From Halalkaliarchaeum desulfuricum (lineage in GTDB: Archaea > Halobacteriota > Halobacteria > Halobacteriales > Haloferacaceae), in contig NZ_CP025066.1 in assembly GCF_002952775.1 (NCBI RefSeq), forward strand, positions 620,001 through 684,000: 64,000 nt of DNA, written 5' to 3'. Shown piece by piece: positions 51,137 to 61,160 of this stretch (within the stretch, counting starts at the first letter, position 1; every line of letters starts with the position of its first letter). The notes under the pieces were generated by a model. The model saw nothing but the letters and a program-made list of their open reading frames with translations, was not told where the DNA came from and ran no database searches. A program made the position numbers and the translations under genes.

Positions 51137-54100
51137 ATGAACTCCGGCAAGGGCCCTTCGATCTCCCGACGACGGTCACTGCAACTCTTACCTCTATCAC
51201 TTATTGGACTTGGATTAGGCACCACTCGTGAGGCTGCCTCCGAAGGAGTCCGCTTCAATCCGATCAGTGATAATGTCACCATCCCTGCACCAAATCTGGA
51301 GGAGGCTTTTTTGCCGACCATGAAAGGAACTCCACTAGTTCCGAGATACGAGGTTGATACTGGGTGGGATGAACTCTCTTATGACGAATTTCTCGATGTT
51401 CAGCTTCAGTTCGATCCCGATGTATTTTTGTTCCATCGCAACGCCGGGCGCAGAGGCTCAATCGAAATTGACGGAATTCCGGATAACTTCCGCGAGCTTG
51501 GTCGCATGGCGATTGATACTGGAATCCCCGGACTAATGACCCGATCAAATACGCTGTCACCTTGGCAAGCGCAACCCTGGTATGAAGGACTAAACGAGGA
51601 AGAGCAGTTCACCTATCCTGATGGGTCGGCGGTGACAGAGATCGACGCACTCGTAGCGAAAAACCGAGACGGTGACCCCCATGTTTTAAAAGAAGAGGAT
51701 CAGGGAAGCGTCAAAGTGCTCTCTCCTTTCGCAGACGGAACCATTGAGTTCCTTGCTACGCCGATGATTGAGGCGGTCGAATTCGGATATTCCACCTTCT
51801 TTATCGACTTCGCTAAACTACAACGGCTGGGCGGTCTCGATCATTCGGTTTGGGCGGAATCAGCGTTTCGTGACCACCTCGAAAAGTTGTCGTCTAATGA
51901 ACTTCGAACCCTGGGACTGGAAGATGATGATGTCGATTCGTTCGACGTATCGGAATACTTGACGGACCTTGAACTTGGTAATGATGAACCGCCTGCAGTG
52001 GACCCCATCTACAGGGAATTCCTCCTCCTGCAGCACAAGGCGATTAAGCAGCAGTTCGAACAGGTCATCGACACCGTCCGGTCGGCAGACCTTCCAACGG
52101 AACGTGTTGAATTCTATGCTAACGGGTTCATGGGAGACGACTTCCGGAACACCCCAGACCTCATGCACATTCACGATCCATTTGACCTTGTATTTCTTGA
52201 AGATACACCCTCGGTTCCACCCGATTTTGTCAGGGATTTCGTCTACAAGTTTGGGGTTGCGGCTGGCCATTTCCAAAAACCGGTCATCCTCCACCGGTCC
52301 ATGTGGGAAGGATACGACGCTCTCCAAGGGTTAGATCCGGCGGATGAGTACCCGACCCTATTGCAACTCCAAGTCGCTGAAGCGTACGCTAATGGATGTC
52401 GGAAACCACCTAATTTGTCGGGGGGAGCGGGCCACACTCACCGAGAAAAAGTGGTCAATAACTGGGTGCGTGAAGATGGCACAGTTCCGGACGTCTTGCT
52501 GGACTTCGTTAAGTTTGTGCGAGTTCACGAGCGATTCCTGATGGACCCCGATCCGGAGAACGATGTCGCTGTCGTCTATTCGCTGCCGACGATGCTCTGG
52601 CATTACGCACCCGAGTGGGACTGGTACGCAATGGATCATATTGAGTCGTTCAGGGGCGCAGTACAGATCCTACGTCGGTTGAATTACGCGTACGATGTCA
52701 TCATCTTTGGCCATGATGACCTCTGGGATGACTCTGAACAACTAGACAGACTCGCTCAGTATGATGCAGTATTGTTCCCAAACGTTGCGGCAATCAGTGA
52801 CGAGCAAGTAATGGCTCTTAACGAGGCACTAGATCAGGGTACGACTATGATCGCTACCGGAGGGTTCCCGTCCCGCGACGAGCAATATATGACCACTATC
52901 GACACCGGCGAGTCGGTGACCCACAGGAATTCAATCGTATTTTCCGACGACTTGACGTCGTCAGCGTTGGACACTACGGTTCCGGATGATCTGAACGCGG
53001 CGTTAACAGATTCTGTCACTCGAACGATCCGGTTCTCGGGGGACATTGACGTCGGCCTGACGATCATGGGACAAGCCGACAACGAACAGACTATCATACA
53101 TTTCGTGAATTACGAATACAATCCGACTGACGATTCCATGGCCGTGCATACTAGTCTCAACGTCACAATCGACTTGGAAGCCGTTACTGGTGTTCACTAC
53201 TACTCGCCGAAAGGCCGTGGCGAACTCTCAACGGATGTCAATGACGATGGATATCAGGTGACGATTCCTCGACTAGAAACGTGGGTGTTCCTAGTTGTCA
53301 ATCACTCTACTGAGGATCTTATGCCGCCCGGAAGTGAAGATGAAGCACGAGCCGCGATCGTCGAGGCTGATTCCGCGATCTCGACCGCAGAAGACGAGGG
53401 ACGGACGTACCGGCTGTACCGCGCAACCCGTCGACGTGAGAACGCGGAAGCCTACTTCGATCACGAGTCTTACAAACTGGCTAAGGAGAACGCAACCAAG
53501 GCCAAACAGGAGGCTGAAATGGCCGTTGCGCCGCCCTCTGTCGGATTTTATACCGGACATGATCCGAGAGATCTGTACAGATCAGACGTCATCGATGACT
53601 TGGCCTGGTATTTCCGCGGTGTTGAGTTCGACACTGTGGATCACCTTTCCGATCTCGAAGATGGATCATTCAACCTTTTAATCGTCCCGCCAGCTCTGCC
53701 TTGGAAAGGGAGCAGATACGAATTCAGCACCGCAGATTTAGACTTATTAGAGGAGTTTGTGGACGATGGGAACGGATTATTGATTGTTGGCAGGGGGGAC
53801 ATAGACTCCGACATCAATCTGCTCTTGGAGCGATTCGATATCGAAGTCGATCTGGCGCCAATTGACAGTGAAAGTCGAGACGTTTACGCACGAACTATCC
53901 TTCACCCCCTCAGTAAGTTAACCCCGAAGTTGGATATGACCTTGGGGACTCCGCTATCTACAGTCCCAAACGAAATGACGGTTTTAGCAGAAATTCCGGA
54001 TGATTCGAACGCGTTTCTGGATCATTCTGGAACCGGGACGAAGGACATGGAGGATGAATCTGCTGCTGGAAAACCTGTGTTTGGTTATCGGCCCTACGGT

Positions 54101-54433
54101 GACGGCACCGTCACTTACTTTGGGAACAACACGTTGTTCGAGGATATCAACCGAGACAACTATTCATTAGAAAGAGAGGTTGTGTGGAACTATATCGACG
54201 TTGTCGGACAGGTCCTAGCCCGAACCGATGCAGGAGAATCAAGAGAAAATAATCTCAATGATGAGGATGATACAGATGAATCACAAGACCAAACGGACAG
54301 TGAGGACATCGAGTCTGCGAAGACAGAACAAGTACCAGGATTTGAAATCGGGACAGCAATTGCTGCAATATGTGGGACGTTGTACCTACAAAAACGTCGG
54401 TTCGAAGATAGAAGAAGAGATGAAGATTCGTAA
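51137..54433 (+). CDS. Very large secreted glycosidase-like protein with PGF-CTERM anchor
   Basis: 1098 aa. A Tat-type N-terminus (SISRRRSLQLLPLSLIGLGLG) exports the folded protein. The first 480 residues look like a TIM-barrel glycoside-hydrolase-like domain (FFIDFAKL, FMGDDF, VILHRSMWEGYDA). A domain like the beta-galactosidase trimerisation fold follows (YDAVLFPNVAAISDEQVMALNEAL, about 540-640) with beta-rich parts. A helical pair (ENAEAYFDHESYKLAKENATKAKQEAE) then precedes a second alpha/beta region. The C-terminus is VPGFEIGTAIAAICGTLYLQKRR, a PGF-CTERM signal processed by archaeosortase. The likely role is a cell-surface polysaccharide hydrolase. The exact glycoside family is not assignable by eye. 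Confidence 0.75.
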   Translation: MNSGKGPSISRRRSLQLLPLSLIGLGLGTTREAASEGVRFNPISDNVTIPAPNLEEAFLPTMKGTPLVPRYEVDTGWDELSYDEFLDVQLQFDPDVFLFHRNAGRRGSIEIDGIPDNFRELGRMAIDTGIPGLMTRSNTLSPWQAQPWYEGLNEEEQFTYPDGSAVTEIDALVAKNRDGDPHVLKEEDQGSVKVLSPFADGTIEFLATPMIEAVEFGYSTFFIDFAKLQRLGGLDHSVWAESAFRDHLEKLSSNELRTLGLEDDDVDSFDVSEYLTDLELGNDEPPAVDPIYREFLLLQHKAIKQQFEQVIDTVRSADLPTERVEFYANGFMGDDFRNTPDLMHIHDPFDLVFLEDTPSVPPDFVRDFVYKFGVAAGHFQKPVILHRSMWEGYDALQGLDPADEYPTLLQLQVAEAYANGCRKPPNLSGGAGHTHREKVVNNWVREDGTVPDVLLDFVKFVRVHERFLMDPDPENDVAVVYSLPTMLWHYAPEWDWYAMDHIESFRGAVQILRRLNYAYDVIIFGHDDLWDDSEQLDRLAQYDAVLFPNVAAISDEQVMALNEALDQGTTMIATGGFPSRDEQYMTTIDTGESVTHRNSIVFSDDLTSSALDTTVPDDLNAALTDSVTRTIRFSGDIDVGLTIMGQADNEQTIIHFVNYEYNPTDDSMAVHTSLNVTIDLEAVTGVHYYSPKGRGELSTDVNDDGYQVTIPRLETWVFLVVNHSTEDLMPPGSEDEARAAIVEADSAISTAEDEGRTYRLYRATRRRENAEAYFDHESYKLAKENATKAKQEAEMAVAPPSVGFYTGHDPRDLYRSDVIDDLAWYFRGVEFDTVDHLSDLEDGSFNLLIVPPALPWKGSRYEFSTADLDLLEEFVDDGNGLLIVGRGDIDSDINLLLERFDIEVDLAPIDSESRDVYARTILHPLSKLTPKLDMTLGTPLSTVPNEMTVLAEIPDDSNAFLDHSGTGTKDMEDESAAGKPVFGYRPYGDGTVTYFGNNTLFEDINRDNYSLEREVVWNYIDVVGQVLARTDAGESRENNLNDEDDTDESQDQTDSEDIESAKTEQVPGFEIGTAIAAICGTLYLQKRRFEDRRRDEDS

Positions 54434-54709
54434 ATAGAACCTACCAAACACAACATAACAACGGTATCAATCTGGTGGATTGCTGGTAAACTATAATACG
54501 TTCATTTACAAGATTACCTATGGAGCCCGCTACCTGAGCTAACCACGGCAACGACTGTATTGTTTTTGCTCGTTCAGTGATACCTAATCGTTGTTCTTGG
54601 CGGAAAATCAGCAGCAGGAACTGAGTCGGCAGACAGATCTACCGACAGGCGGGGAGAACGTGAACTGAGAGAGCTGTCGCTCACGCTGCCTGCATCCGGC
54701 CACTGAGCG
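54434..54709. other. Intergenic region before the ISH3 remnant
   Basis: About 275 bp between the end of the large secreted-protein gene and the recognisable part of the transposase. It may contain the element's left end, but I found no inverted repeat. Confidence 0.3.
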
Positions 54710-55816
54710 CCGCCGCACCTTCGACTCCGGGATTCTCCGTCAAACGGTTCTGCAAGCCGCTGTCGATCAGAAGTCCATCAAAGCCGTCACCGACACTACT
54801 CGTGAAAGCTACCCCGACGATTACACCCTTACACAACTGCACACCGTTCTAGCAGATGACCTCGAATCCACCGTCAACACCCTCTTTGCCCAACAGGCGG
54901 CGATGATCCTCGGGCCGGGGCCGAGGATCATCTGCCTCAACTTCGTCGATATCCACTACCACGGCTGTCCACACGCTGAGGCTGGTGAACTCTGCCACAC
55001 GAAACCCCGCGATGGAACCTCCCAGTGCCATCGCTACCTCGTCGGATTCGTCCTCCGTCGAGCCAAACCACTCATCGTTGCAGTCACGCCAGTCCGTGGT
55101 GATGAATCGAAAAGCGACGCGATCGAGCGACTGTTCGACCACGTCGCGGCTCTGCCGTTCACCGTGGCTGGTCTCCTCGCCGACCATGGTTTCTACAACG
55201 ACGCGTCAATCAAGCGACTGGATGCCGTGGCACCAGTCGCTCTTCCGATCATCCGCCGTGGGAAGCAGATGGCCGAGAAACTGGACACGACGGTCTCCTA
55301 CTGGACGGAGTACGTGATGTACAAAGGAAGCGAGCGGGAACTGCACTTCCCGCTCGCGGTCTGTGTCTCCTACAAGCAGGGCAATCGGGGCAAACACGGC
55401 TTGCTCGTGCGGGCGTACGTGGCGTGCGATCTGGCCGATGTACGCCGAAAGAAGTCGAAGCTCTCTACCAGCACCGCTCAGCCATCGAGACAGCCTTCCG
55501 GACGATGCGCGAAGCGCGTGCGCGTACGAATACAACTGATCCGGCCGTTCGGTTGTTGTTCATCCTCGTGAGCTTCCTGCTGCGGAACTTGTGGGTGATC
55601 ATCCGATGGGGCGTGCTCGCCACGCCGCGGCGCGGCGGGCGAGCACTCCCCGTCTGGTTCCGTTTCGAGGTATTCGGGAGTGGGTTGATCACGCTCTCGA
55701 CGAGACGTTACGCCGGAAATGGGAAGCGCCGACCAACGGTGTCGGCATCCCGACAACCTACAGCCAGCTGGACGCGGGCTGAGGCCGCCCGCGTCCAGCG
55801 ATCGTCTCGTGAATAG
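54710..55816 (+). pseudogene. ISH3-family transposase, frameshifted and lacking a start
   Basis: The frame is open from about 54710 without a start codon. It carries ISH3-type stretches: FDSGILRQTVLQAAVDQKS, then NFVDIHYHG, LLADHGFYND, LPIIRRGKQMAEKL. Near 55440 it breaks (VACDLAD, then another frame). The second frame continues as TPKEVEALYQHRSAIETAFRTMREAR (the E of the DDE triad), LATPRRGGRAL and a stop at 55814-55816. At least two lesions make it inactive. It separates two large secreted-protein genes. Confidence 0.75.
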
Positions 55817-55867
55817 AGCGATAGCTGTAGGGTTCGTATAGATAACTTCTGAAGATCCCTCCGACAT

Positions 55868-55878
55868 AATTTATTTAA
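55868..55878 (+). promoter_or_regulatory. TATA box of the 893-aa PGF-CTERM gene
   Basis: TAATTTATTTA is centred about 29 bp upstream of the ATG at 55902, indicating a leaderless transcript and arguing against the TTG start at 55881. Confidence 0.6.
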
Positions 55879-55901
55879 GATTGCCAAGGAATGATCGGAT
55901 C

Positions 55902-58583
55902 ATGTTAGACGATCCGGTTCACCCTCCACGTAGATGTCTTCTGCAGAGTATCGGGGGGATTATCGCGTTATCACAATTCACTGGGATTGGAGGCGGACAA
56001 GAACCCGGAGTCACCGTCAATAAAGACTCTAATGATGTCACGTTATCTAATGAGTTCATCGGCGTAGAATTTAAGCGAGAAAACGGTGGCATCAAACAAA
56101 TTGAAGCACACCAGACAAACACCTACCTTCGTGATCCAGACGGACCCGCACCCGCCGGAATTTGGGAACTTACGTTTTACCATCCAGAATTTGACCATCT
56201 TTCAACTCAATCTTGGCTAAGTGGTGAGCCAAATATTCAAACATCTCAGCAATCGGATATGGCACAGGTCCAACTTTCGTGGGATGTTGATGTCCCAATC
56301 AGGACACATGAAGACGAGAGCTACCAAGAGATGTTTACTGGTGTCGTAACGGTGACTACGACGATCTTCGCTGAAGAACCCACTCTGTATTGGACCGTTG
56401 ACATAGAGAACAATGCTTCTGTAGCTATTCGTGGGGTTCGATGCCCCCATATCACTAATATTACCGAACTTGATTCAAACGGCACGGATGCGATTGTTGC
56501 CCCGATTAGGATGGGTCGTCGGGTCGAAAATCCCATTCCACTGAGTCACAGATACGCTGTTCGGTATCCGTCAGGATTCGGGACGATGCAGTTTACAGCA
56601 TACACCAACCCAAATGGTGGATTCTACTTTTCGGCCCAAGACACTGGTGGGCACATGAAAGAGTTTACCTGGGCATCACAATGGACGGGTGATGAGCACA
56701 TACACTTTCACCATGAGTATAAAACACCACAGCGGCCTGGTGAAGACATCTCTATCCCATATGATACGGTGTTAAGTCCTCACCAAGGAGATTGGTATGA
56801 CGCTGCTGATAGATACCGTGAATGGTTCGGGAATAATGGAATGTTGCCGGAATCTGAGCTTTCGGTTCCAGATTGGTACCGTGAGCGGGGAGCAACAATC
56901 AGAGGGAGAAGTTATCAACGCGAAGAACAATCCGACGAGCATGATTTGACGTTTGCTGAGACTGCAGAGGGAATCATTCAAGCACGGAAACGCCTCGGTA
57001 CGCCCATCCAATTTGACTGGTGGGGTTACCAAACGTATGGAAATATTGGGTTCGGTGATTGGTTTCCTCCAAAAGAAGGTTGGGAGTCATTTCGGGAGAC
57101 TGTCGAAGAGTTGAAAGATCACGATATTTTGCCGTATGGAATTACAAACGTTGCAAACCTCTATGAATCCTCTGATGTTTGGAAAGAACAACCCGAAGAA
57201 GCAGAGACCTGGGTACGCCGGAATCCCGATCAATCAAAAAAGAGCCATATCAGCTCACAGGGAATTAAAACGTTCCGTCCGCACTTTACTTCGAAAGGAT
57301 GGCACGATGTAATCGTAGAAAACTCACAGATTTGGGTAGAGGAAGGGGCAAAACAGTTATGGATTGATGGATTTCCCTGGTATAAACCATTTCGGGAATG
57401 TTATGCTGAATCACATGAGCATCCACCAGGACTCTTTGGAAGTTGGTGGGCAAATGAGTGTAAGCTCAAATTTAATAAGTTACGAGAGAAAATTCATGAA
57501 ATTGATGACACTATTTTATTTAGCGGTGAAGGGATTACAGACTACTTTTTAGGCGAGTTGGATATTCAGCATAGCAGAGATGTAGTCATTGAAACACGTG
57601 GATCTATGGGATTTGAGTCTGAGGTTATCCCACTTACTCAATACACGTTTGGGGACTTTCTTTTGATGCGTGGTATTTTACCTTACTGGCTGAAGACGAA
57701 ACCGTTCACACCAACACCGAAGTATCTCCGCTTGGCCTTAGCGCGGTCAGCAAAATGGGGAGCACTTCCAAATATCCGAGTCGCCCTACGTTCTTACCAC
57801 TTCCAACAAGACGAATTGTATGATGAGGACTTGATGGAATATGCCTCACGAATAGCATGGCTGTTCTCTCTTCATGGCAGACGATTCTTAACTGGTGGAG
57901 AACTACTTCGGAATGTATCAATTGAGTCACCGTCAACAGAAGTAACAGCCACAATAGGAGACCAGACTGAAGGTGAAGAACGGAATTTTATAACATCAAG
58001 TATTCACTCATCAGCCTGGGAAACCGCTGAAGATACAGAAAGAGCAGTATTACTAACAAATATCACAGAAGAGACTGAAACAGTATATGTTTCGCTAACC
58101 AATCATATTTTTGAGGGGGTTGACGAGCCTCTATTTTATGTCATAAGAAATGGAAAGTACAGTAGGCTTAATAATGCGGATACAAGAAAGGTTGAGCTGG
58201 AACTCGGTTTCAATGATGTCGTCATGCTGGTGGCAGCACCAAATACGGACGACCGAGATGCTGCTCTTAACCGCGTAGTTGAGGCTCAAGAGCAATTCTC
58301 ACCGAACGAAGAGGGAACTGAGTTGATCGCTGCACAGCGTGCGTTTGTTGATGGTGAATTTGATGAAGCAATCAGTATAGCAGAAGATGCTATTGATCAG
58401 GCCACAGAAGAAAGTGATGAAGAAGCCGTCGATTCAGAAGATCTTGATGAATCACAAACGCCCGAATACAGTGATACTAGGGTTCCGGGTTTCGGTATCG
58501 GCAAGACACTAGTTGGACTTGGAGGAACTGCATATTTTCTCAAACGTAAACTAAATATTGACAAAAAAGACAATACAAATTAA
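55902..58583 (+). CDS. Large secreted glycosidase-like protein (DUF6259-like) with PGF-CTERM anchor
   Basis: 893 aa. A twin-arginine-type N-terminus (PPRRCLLQSIGGIIALSQF) is followed by a beta-sandwich (about 45-320). A TIM-barrel domain resembling clan GH-D/GH36 enzymes follows (IQFDWWGYQTYGNIGFGDWFPP, LWIDGFPWYKPF with a candidate catalytic Asp, LFSGEGITDYFL). A C-terminal beta domain comes next (AVLLTNITEETETVYVS), then a helical repeat (AAQRAFVDGEFDEAISIAEDAIDQA) and VPGFGIGKTLVGLGGTAYFLKRK, a PGF-CTERM signal. The gene is visibly AT-richer than most of the window. It probably hydrolyses an extracellular glycan. Confidence 0.75.
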   Translation: MLDDPVHPPRRCLLQSIGGIIALSQFTGIGGGQEPGVTVNKDSNDVTLSNEFIGVEFKRENGGIKQIEAHQTNTYLRDPDGPAPAGIWELTFYHPEFDHLSTQSWLSGEPNIQTSQQSDMAQVQLSWDVDVPIRTHEDESYQEMFTGVVTVTTTIFAEEPTLYWTVDIENNASVAIRGVRCPHITNITELDSNGTDAIVAPIRMGRRVENPIPLSHRYAVRYPSGFGTMQFTAYTNPNGGFYFSAQDTGGHMKEFTWASQWTGDEHIHFHHEYKTPQRPGEDISIPYDTVLSPHQGDWYDAADRYREWFGNNGMLPESELSVPDWYRERGATIRGRSYQREEQSDEHDLTFAETAEGIIQARKRLGTPIQFDWWGYQTYGNIGFGDWFPPKEGWESFRETVEELKDHDILPYGITNVANLYESSDVWKEQPEEAETWVRRNPDQSKKSHISSQGIKTFRPHFTSKGWHDVIVENSQIWVEEGAKQLWIDGFPWYKPFRECYAESHEHPPGLFGSWWANECKLKFNKLREKIHEIDDTILFSGEGITDYFLGELDIQHSRDVVIETRGSMGFESEVIPLTQYTFGDFLLMRGILPYWLKTKPFTPTPKYLRLALARSAKWGALPNIRVALRSYHFQQDELYDEDLMEYASRIAWLFSLHGRRFLTGGELLRNVSIESPSTEVTATIGDQTEGEERNFITSSIHSSAWETAEDTERAVLLTNITEETETVYVSLTNHIFEGVDEPLFYVIRNGKYSRLNNADTRKVELELGFNDVVMLVAAPNTDDRDAALNRVVEAQEQFSPNEEGTELIAAQRAFVDGEFDEAISIAEDAIDQATEESDEEAVDSEDLDESQTPEYSDTRVPGFGIGKTLVGLGGTAYFLKRKLNIDKKDNTN

Positions 58584-59278
58584 CTATTTTCTAGGAGAAT
58601 AAGGCGAAGCATTGGCACTAGCTTCCGATTGAAAATAAATCAGCTTTAGGAATAGGTTCTTGGTGAGCATTTATTCCAACATGCATTATATATAATAATA
58701 GTTGAATGATAGATTGCTCCTCTGAACACCTCACTCGTCCCGACTCGTAAATTCAAATTGACATTCGACCGCTGATGTGTACAAGGGGCGAATACATCAA
58801 CTAATGATCCCGAGTCATGCAAATTGATTTGTGTGTGTTTTAGATCAATGACTGGCTTGATCTGTTCCATTTCATCGAGAATCAATCAAATACCTGCTGT
58901 GAGGTAAAATAGCAAGTCTTACACTGACTAGTTCCGGAATCATGGATAGTATTGAAATGATCAGTATAGTATGAATTTACAGTTATCTTACTTACAGCTG
59001 GGAGGGAAGTAAATCGCGTCCGAGTCAGAAATGCGAACGACAACGATTGACTCGCTGCTTAACCTGTCTCCACCCACTTTTTGATTAGTCTCGACCGACT
59101 CTAAAGGGTGCGTGTTGACGGACATCTTTTTGTTCGCACCAATTTTACTACCGACATAGAATTGGACATCTATGGTTCCGTGATTGTCGTGTTTCAGTTC
59201 GACTTGCAGGAACCGCTGAATGTCATCTTGGCGGTGGTCTCTTTACTCACCTCTTGTGGAAGCAAGACCCTGGTGAGA
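58584..59278. other. AT-rich intergenic region, no gene seen
   Basis: About 695 bp downstream of the large secreted protein. It has short frames but none with conserved features, and no repeat or RNA structure that I could recognise. Confidence 0.4.
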
Positions 59279-59794
59279 TTATGCAGATATTTCCGATTCA
59301 CATCGGACAACTAAGCGACGGATGTTTGTGTCGCCAAACAGGCTTGTTGTAATGCCACTACCTTCAATCGTAACGGTGAGTTCAACAATATCGGTCCCCT
59401 CGTCCTCACAGGCGATTTTCCCACAAATATCAGCAGAGTCGCCGGAGCCGAATGATCCTTCATCCCACTCGACATCAACAACGTTGGGCTCTTCGTTGTC
59501 TTGAGTCGCTACTTTCACGTCCACAATCTCTATGGCGGCGTCCTCTTTGAAGCGGTTCTTAATCGAGACCAAAGATCGCTTCTCGTTTTCACCCGCAGTG
59601 ACGACGACTTCAGGGAGATTTTCGTCAGAATTTTCGTCCGCCTGCACCTCATATCCAACAAGCGACTCATCGTCAGGGCCGACCTCGGCGTTTACGGCGC
59701 GCTCGACAGTTCCACTGCTGAATGCATCTGTACCGAGCGTGAGCGCACCGGCGCTCGTGCCGCCAAGGAGTAGGATGAGGGTTCGTCGGTTCAT
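59279..59794 (-). CDS. Secreted DUF1102-like protein, 171 aa
   Basis: 171 aa. The signal-like start (NRRTLILLLGGTSAGALTLGTDAFSSG) is followed by TVERAVNAEVGPDDESLVGYE. That is the motif shared by haloarchaeal DUF1102-type exported proteins (GAF/FSxxxVERxVNVEVxDDxxxLLGL). The rest is beta-rich with two cysteines near ADICGKIACEDE. The function is unknown. It lies downstream of a paralog on the same strand (148 bp gap) and may be expressed with it. Confidence 0.7.
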   Translation of the reverse strand: MNRRTLILLLGGTSAGALTLGTDAFSSGTVERAVNAEVGPDDESLVGYEVQADENSDENLPEVVVTAGENEKRSLVSIKNRFKEDAAIEIVDVKVATQDNEEPNVVDVEWDEGSFGSGDSADICGKIACEDEGTDIVELTVTIEGSGITTSLFGDTNIRRLVVRCESEISA

Positions 59795-59942
59795 GAGAAG
59801 CGGATATAATTTTACCTCGTGGCGTAAGTGATCTCCGAGTCGCGTGTGTCTCCTGTAGGTCCGGTTATCAGGACTCGATACAGGTCATCCCCGTTTCGGA
59901 GACCGGTGGTCTTCCGATAAGGGATAAACCTGTGTTGCCTGC

Positions 59943-60614
59943 TCAGTCAGCGGTGATCGTTATATCGCCACTCATGTCGTTGCGGCGAATTTCGCTTTGG
60001 GCGTAGAAGCTAAGTACCACATATACAGATTCGCCGGGGTCGACGTCTTCGATCGACACCTCGGCGTAATAGTCATCACCTTCGGGGTCGGTGTCTGCGG
60101 GGGCGTTCCCGTCAGAATCGACGAGGATTAACCCGACATTTGCCTTCCGGTTCCTCGAAGGATTATCTCCCTCGAATCGAACGGTAACGTTCTGCTTCTG
60201 CGTGCCTTGATTCCGAATGCTGAATGCGTGATCAGTTTCAATAACATCGTCCTCCTGCTGCACGAGTAAGCGATCTTCCCAGTGTGACGGCTCGTCGATA
60301 TTCTTGGGAGGAGTTCCGAGCTGGTATGTGGAACCAGCGTTAATCCCTGTATCCATGCCATTATAGCCGTTACTGAAATCGATTACAAGCGCTTCTGCAT
60401 CAGCGTCATACCCTCCATATTGTCTCGATTCTGTCGTTACGATGTCGCCTGTCTCCGGTCCCGGTTCTAGACCAAGCAGGCTGACGGAGTCATCAGTGAT
60501 TTCAACGTTAACCGCCCGCTCGACCTCGGCGGCACTGAACGCACCACTACCCATTGCAGCCGCCCCGCCGGCGGCGAGCGATCCCATACCGATCACGAAC
60601 TTGCGTCGTTCCAT
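59943..60614 (-). CDS. Secreted DUF1102-like protein, 223 aa
   Basis: 223 aa from the ATG at 60614, giving ERRKFVIGMGSLAAGGAAAMGSGAFSAAEVERAVNVEITDDSVSLLGLE, an export signal plus the DUF1102-type start. A GTG at 60671 would add 19 residues before the signal and is less likely. The body is beta-rich with ligand-like loops (HWEDRLLVQQEDDVIETDHAFSIRNQGTQKQNVTVRF, DVDPGESVYVVLSFYAQ), like a small cell-surface beta-sandwich. It is paralogous to the next gene downstream. The role is unknown. Confidence 0.72.
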   Translation of the reverse strand: MERRKFVIGMGSLAAGGAAAMGSGAFSAAEVERAVNVEITDDSVSLLGLEPGPETGDIVTTESRQYGGYDADAEALVIDFSNGYNGMDTGINAGSTYQLGTPPKNIDEPSHWEDRLLVQQEDDVIETDHAFSIRNQGTQKQNVTVRFEGDNPSRNRKANVGLILVDSDGNAPADTDPEGDDYYAEVSIEDVDPGESVYVVLSFYAQSEIRRNDMSGDITITAD

Positions 60615-61160
60615 AGGTTCTCTCACCTTCGTTTGCACGCACGCCCATGGCGCGGAACCGCACCGCACCACCCGAGCGCGCTCAGTCCTTCATATACCCC
60701 AAACCCATACTGTATTGACCCACCAGAGAAATCTCAAGCCGTCTTTGTGAGTTGTCGCTGGTTGTTCACGCCGTTCTTGAGTATCGGGAGTTGTGTTTAG
60801 TGACGTATTTTATCCCATTACGCTAAGCCTGACCGCTGACTTATGAATTCTCTGACAAAAAACGAGGTGAATTAATGGAGATAACGAAAACCCCCCGACA
60901 TCGAAAGTACATTTTTGTGGGGCTTATATCGGTTCAACGACTGATCTGGCTCAGGCTTAACCTTCGATCGATTATAGGTAGCTCAGACGGTGCTTGAAAC
61001 CGTCCACGGGATATCACATATGATGGTTCCACCGTTATGGAGGACTACCCGTGTCGCCTTCCGGTAGATGCAAGATGTCTTCTTTAGGACGCCGACCGCC
61101 AGTTTCCTGGAAGAACGCCCTTTAACTTTGCAAGAGATCAGTAAGATACATCGAAGTCCT
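60615..61160. other. Intergenic region between divergent genes
   Basis: About 545 bp. It contains a GTGTTTAGTGA sequence at about 60793-60803 that matches 9 of 11 bases of the IS6 inverted repeat, possibly a relic end. No gene is recognised. Confidence 0.35.
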
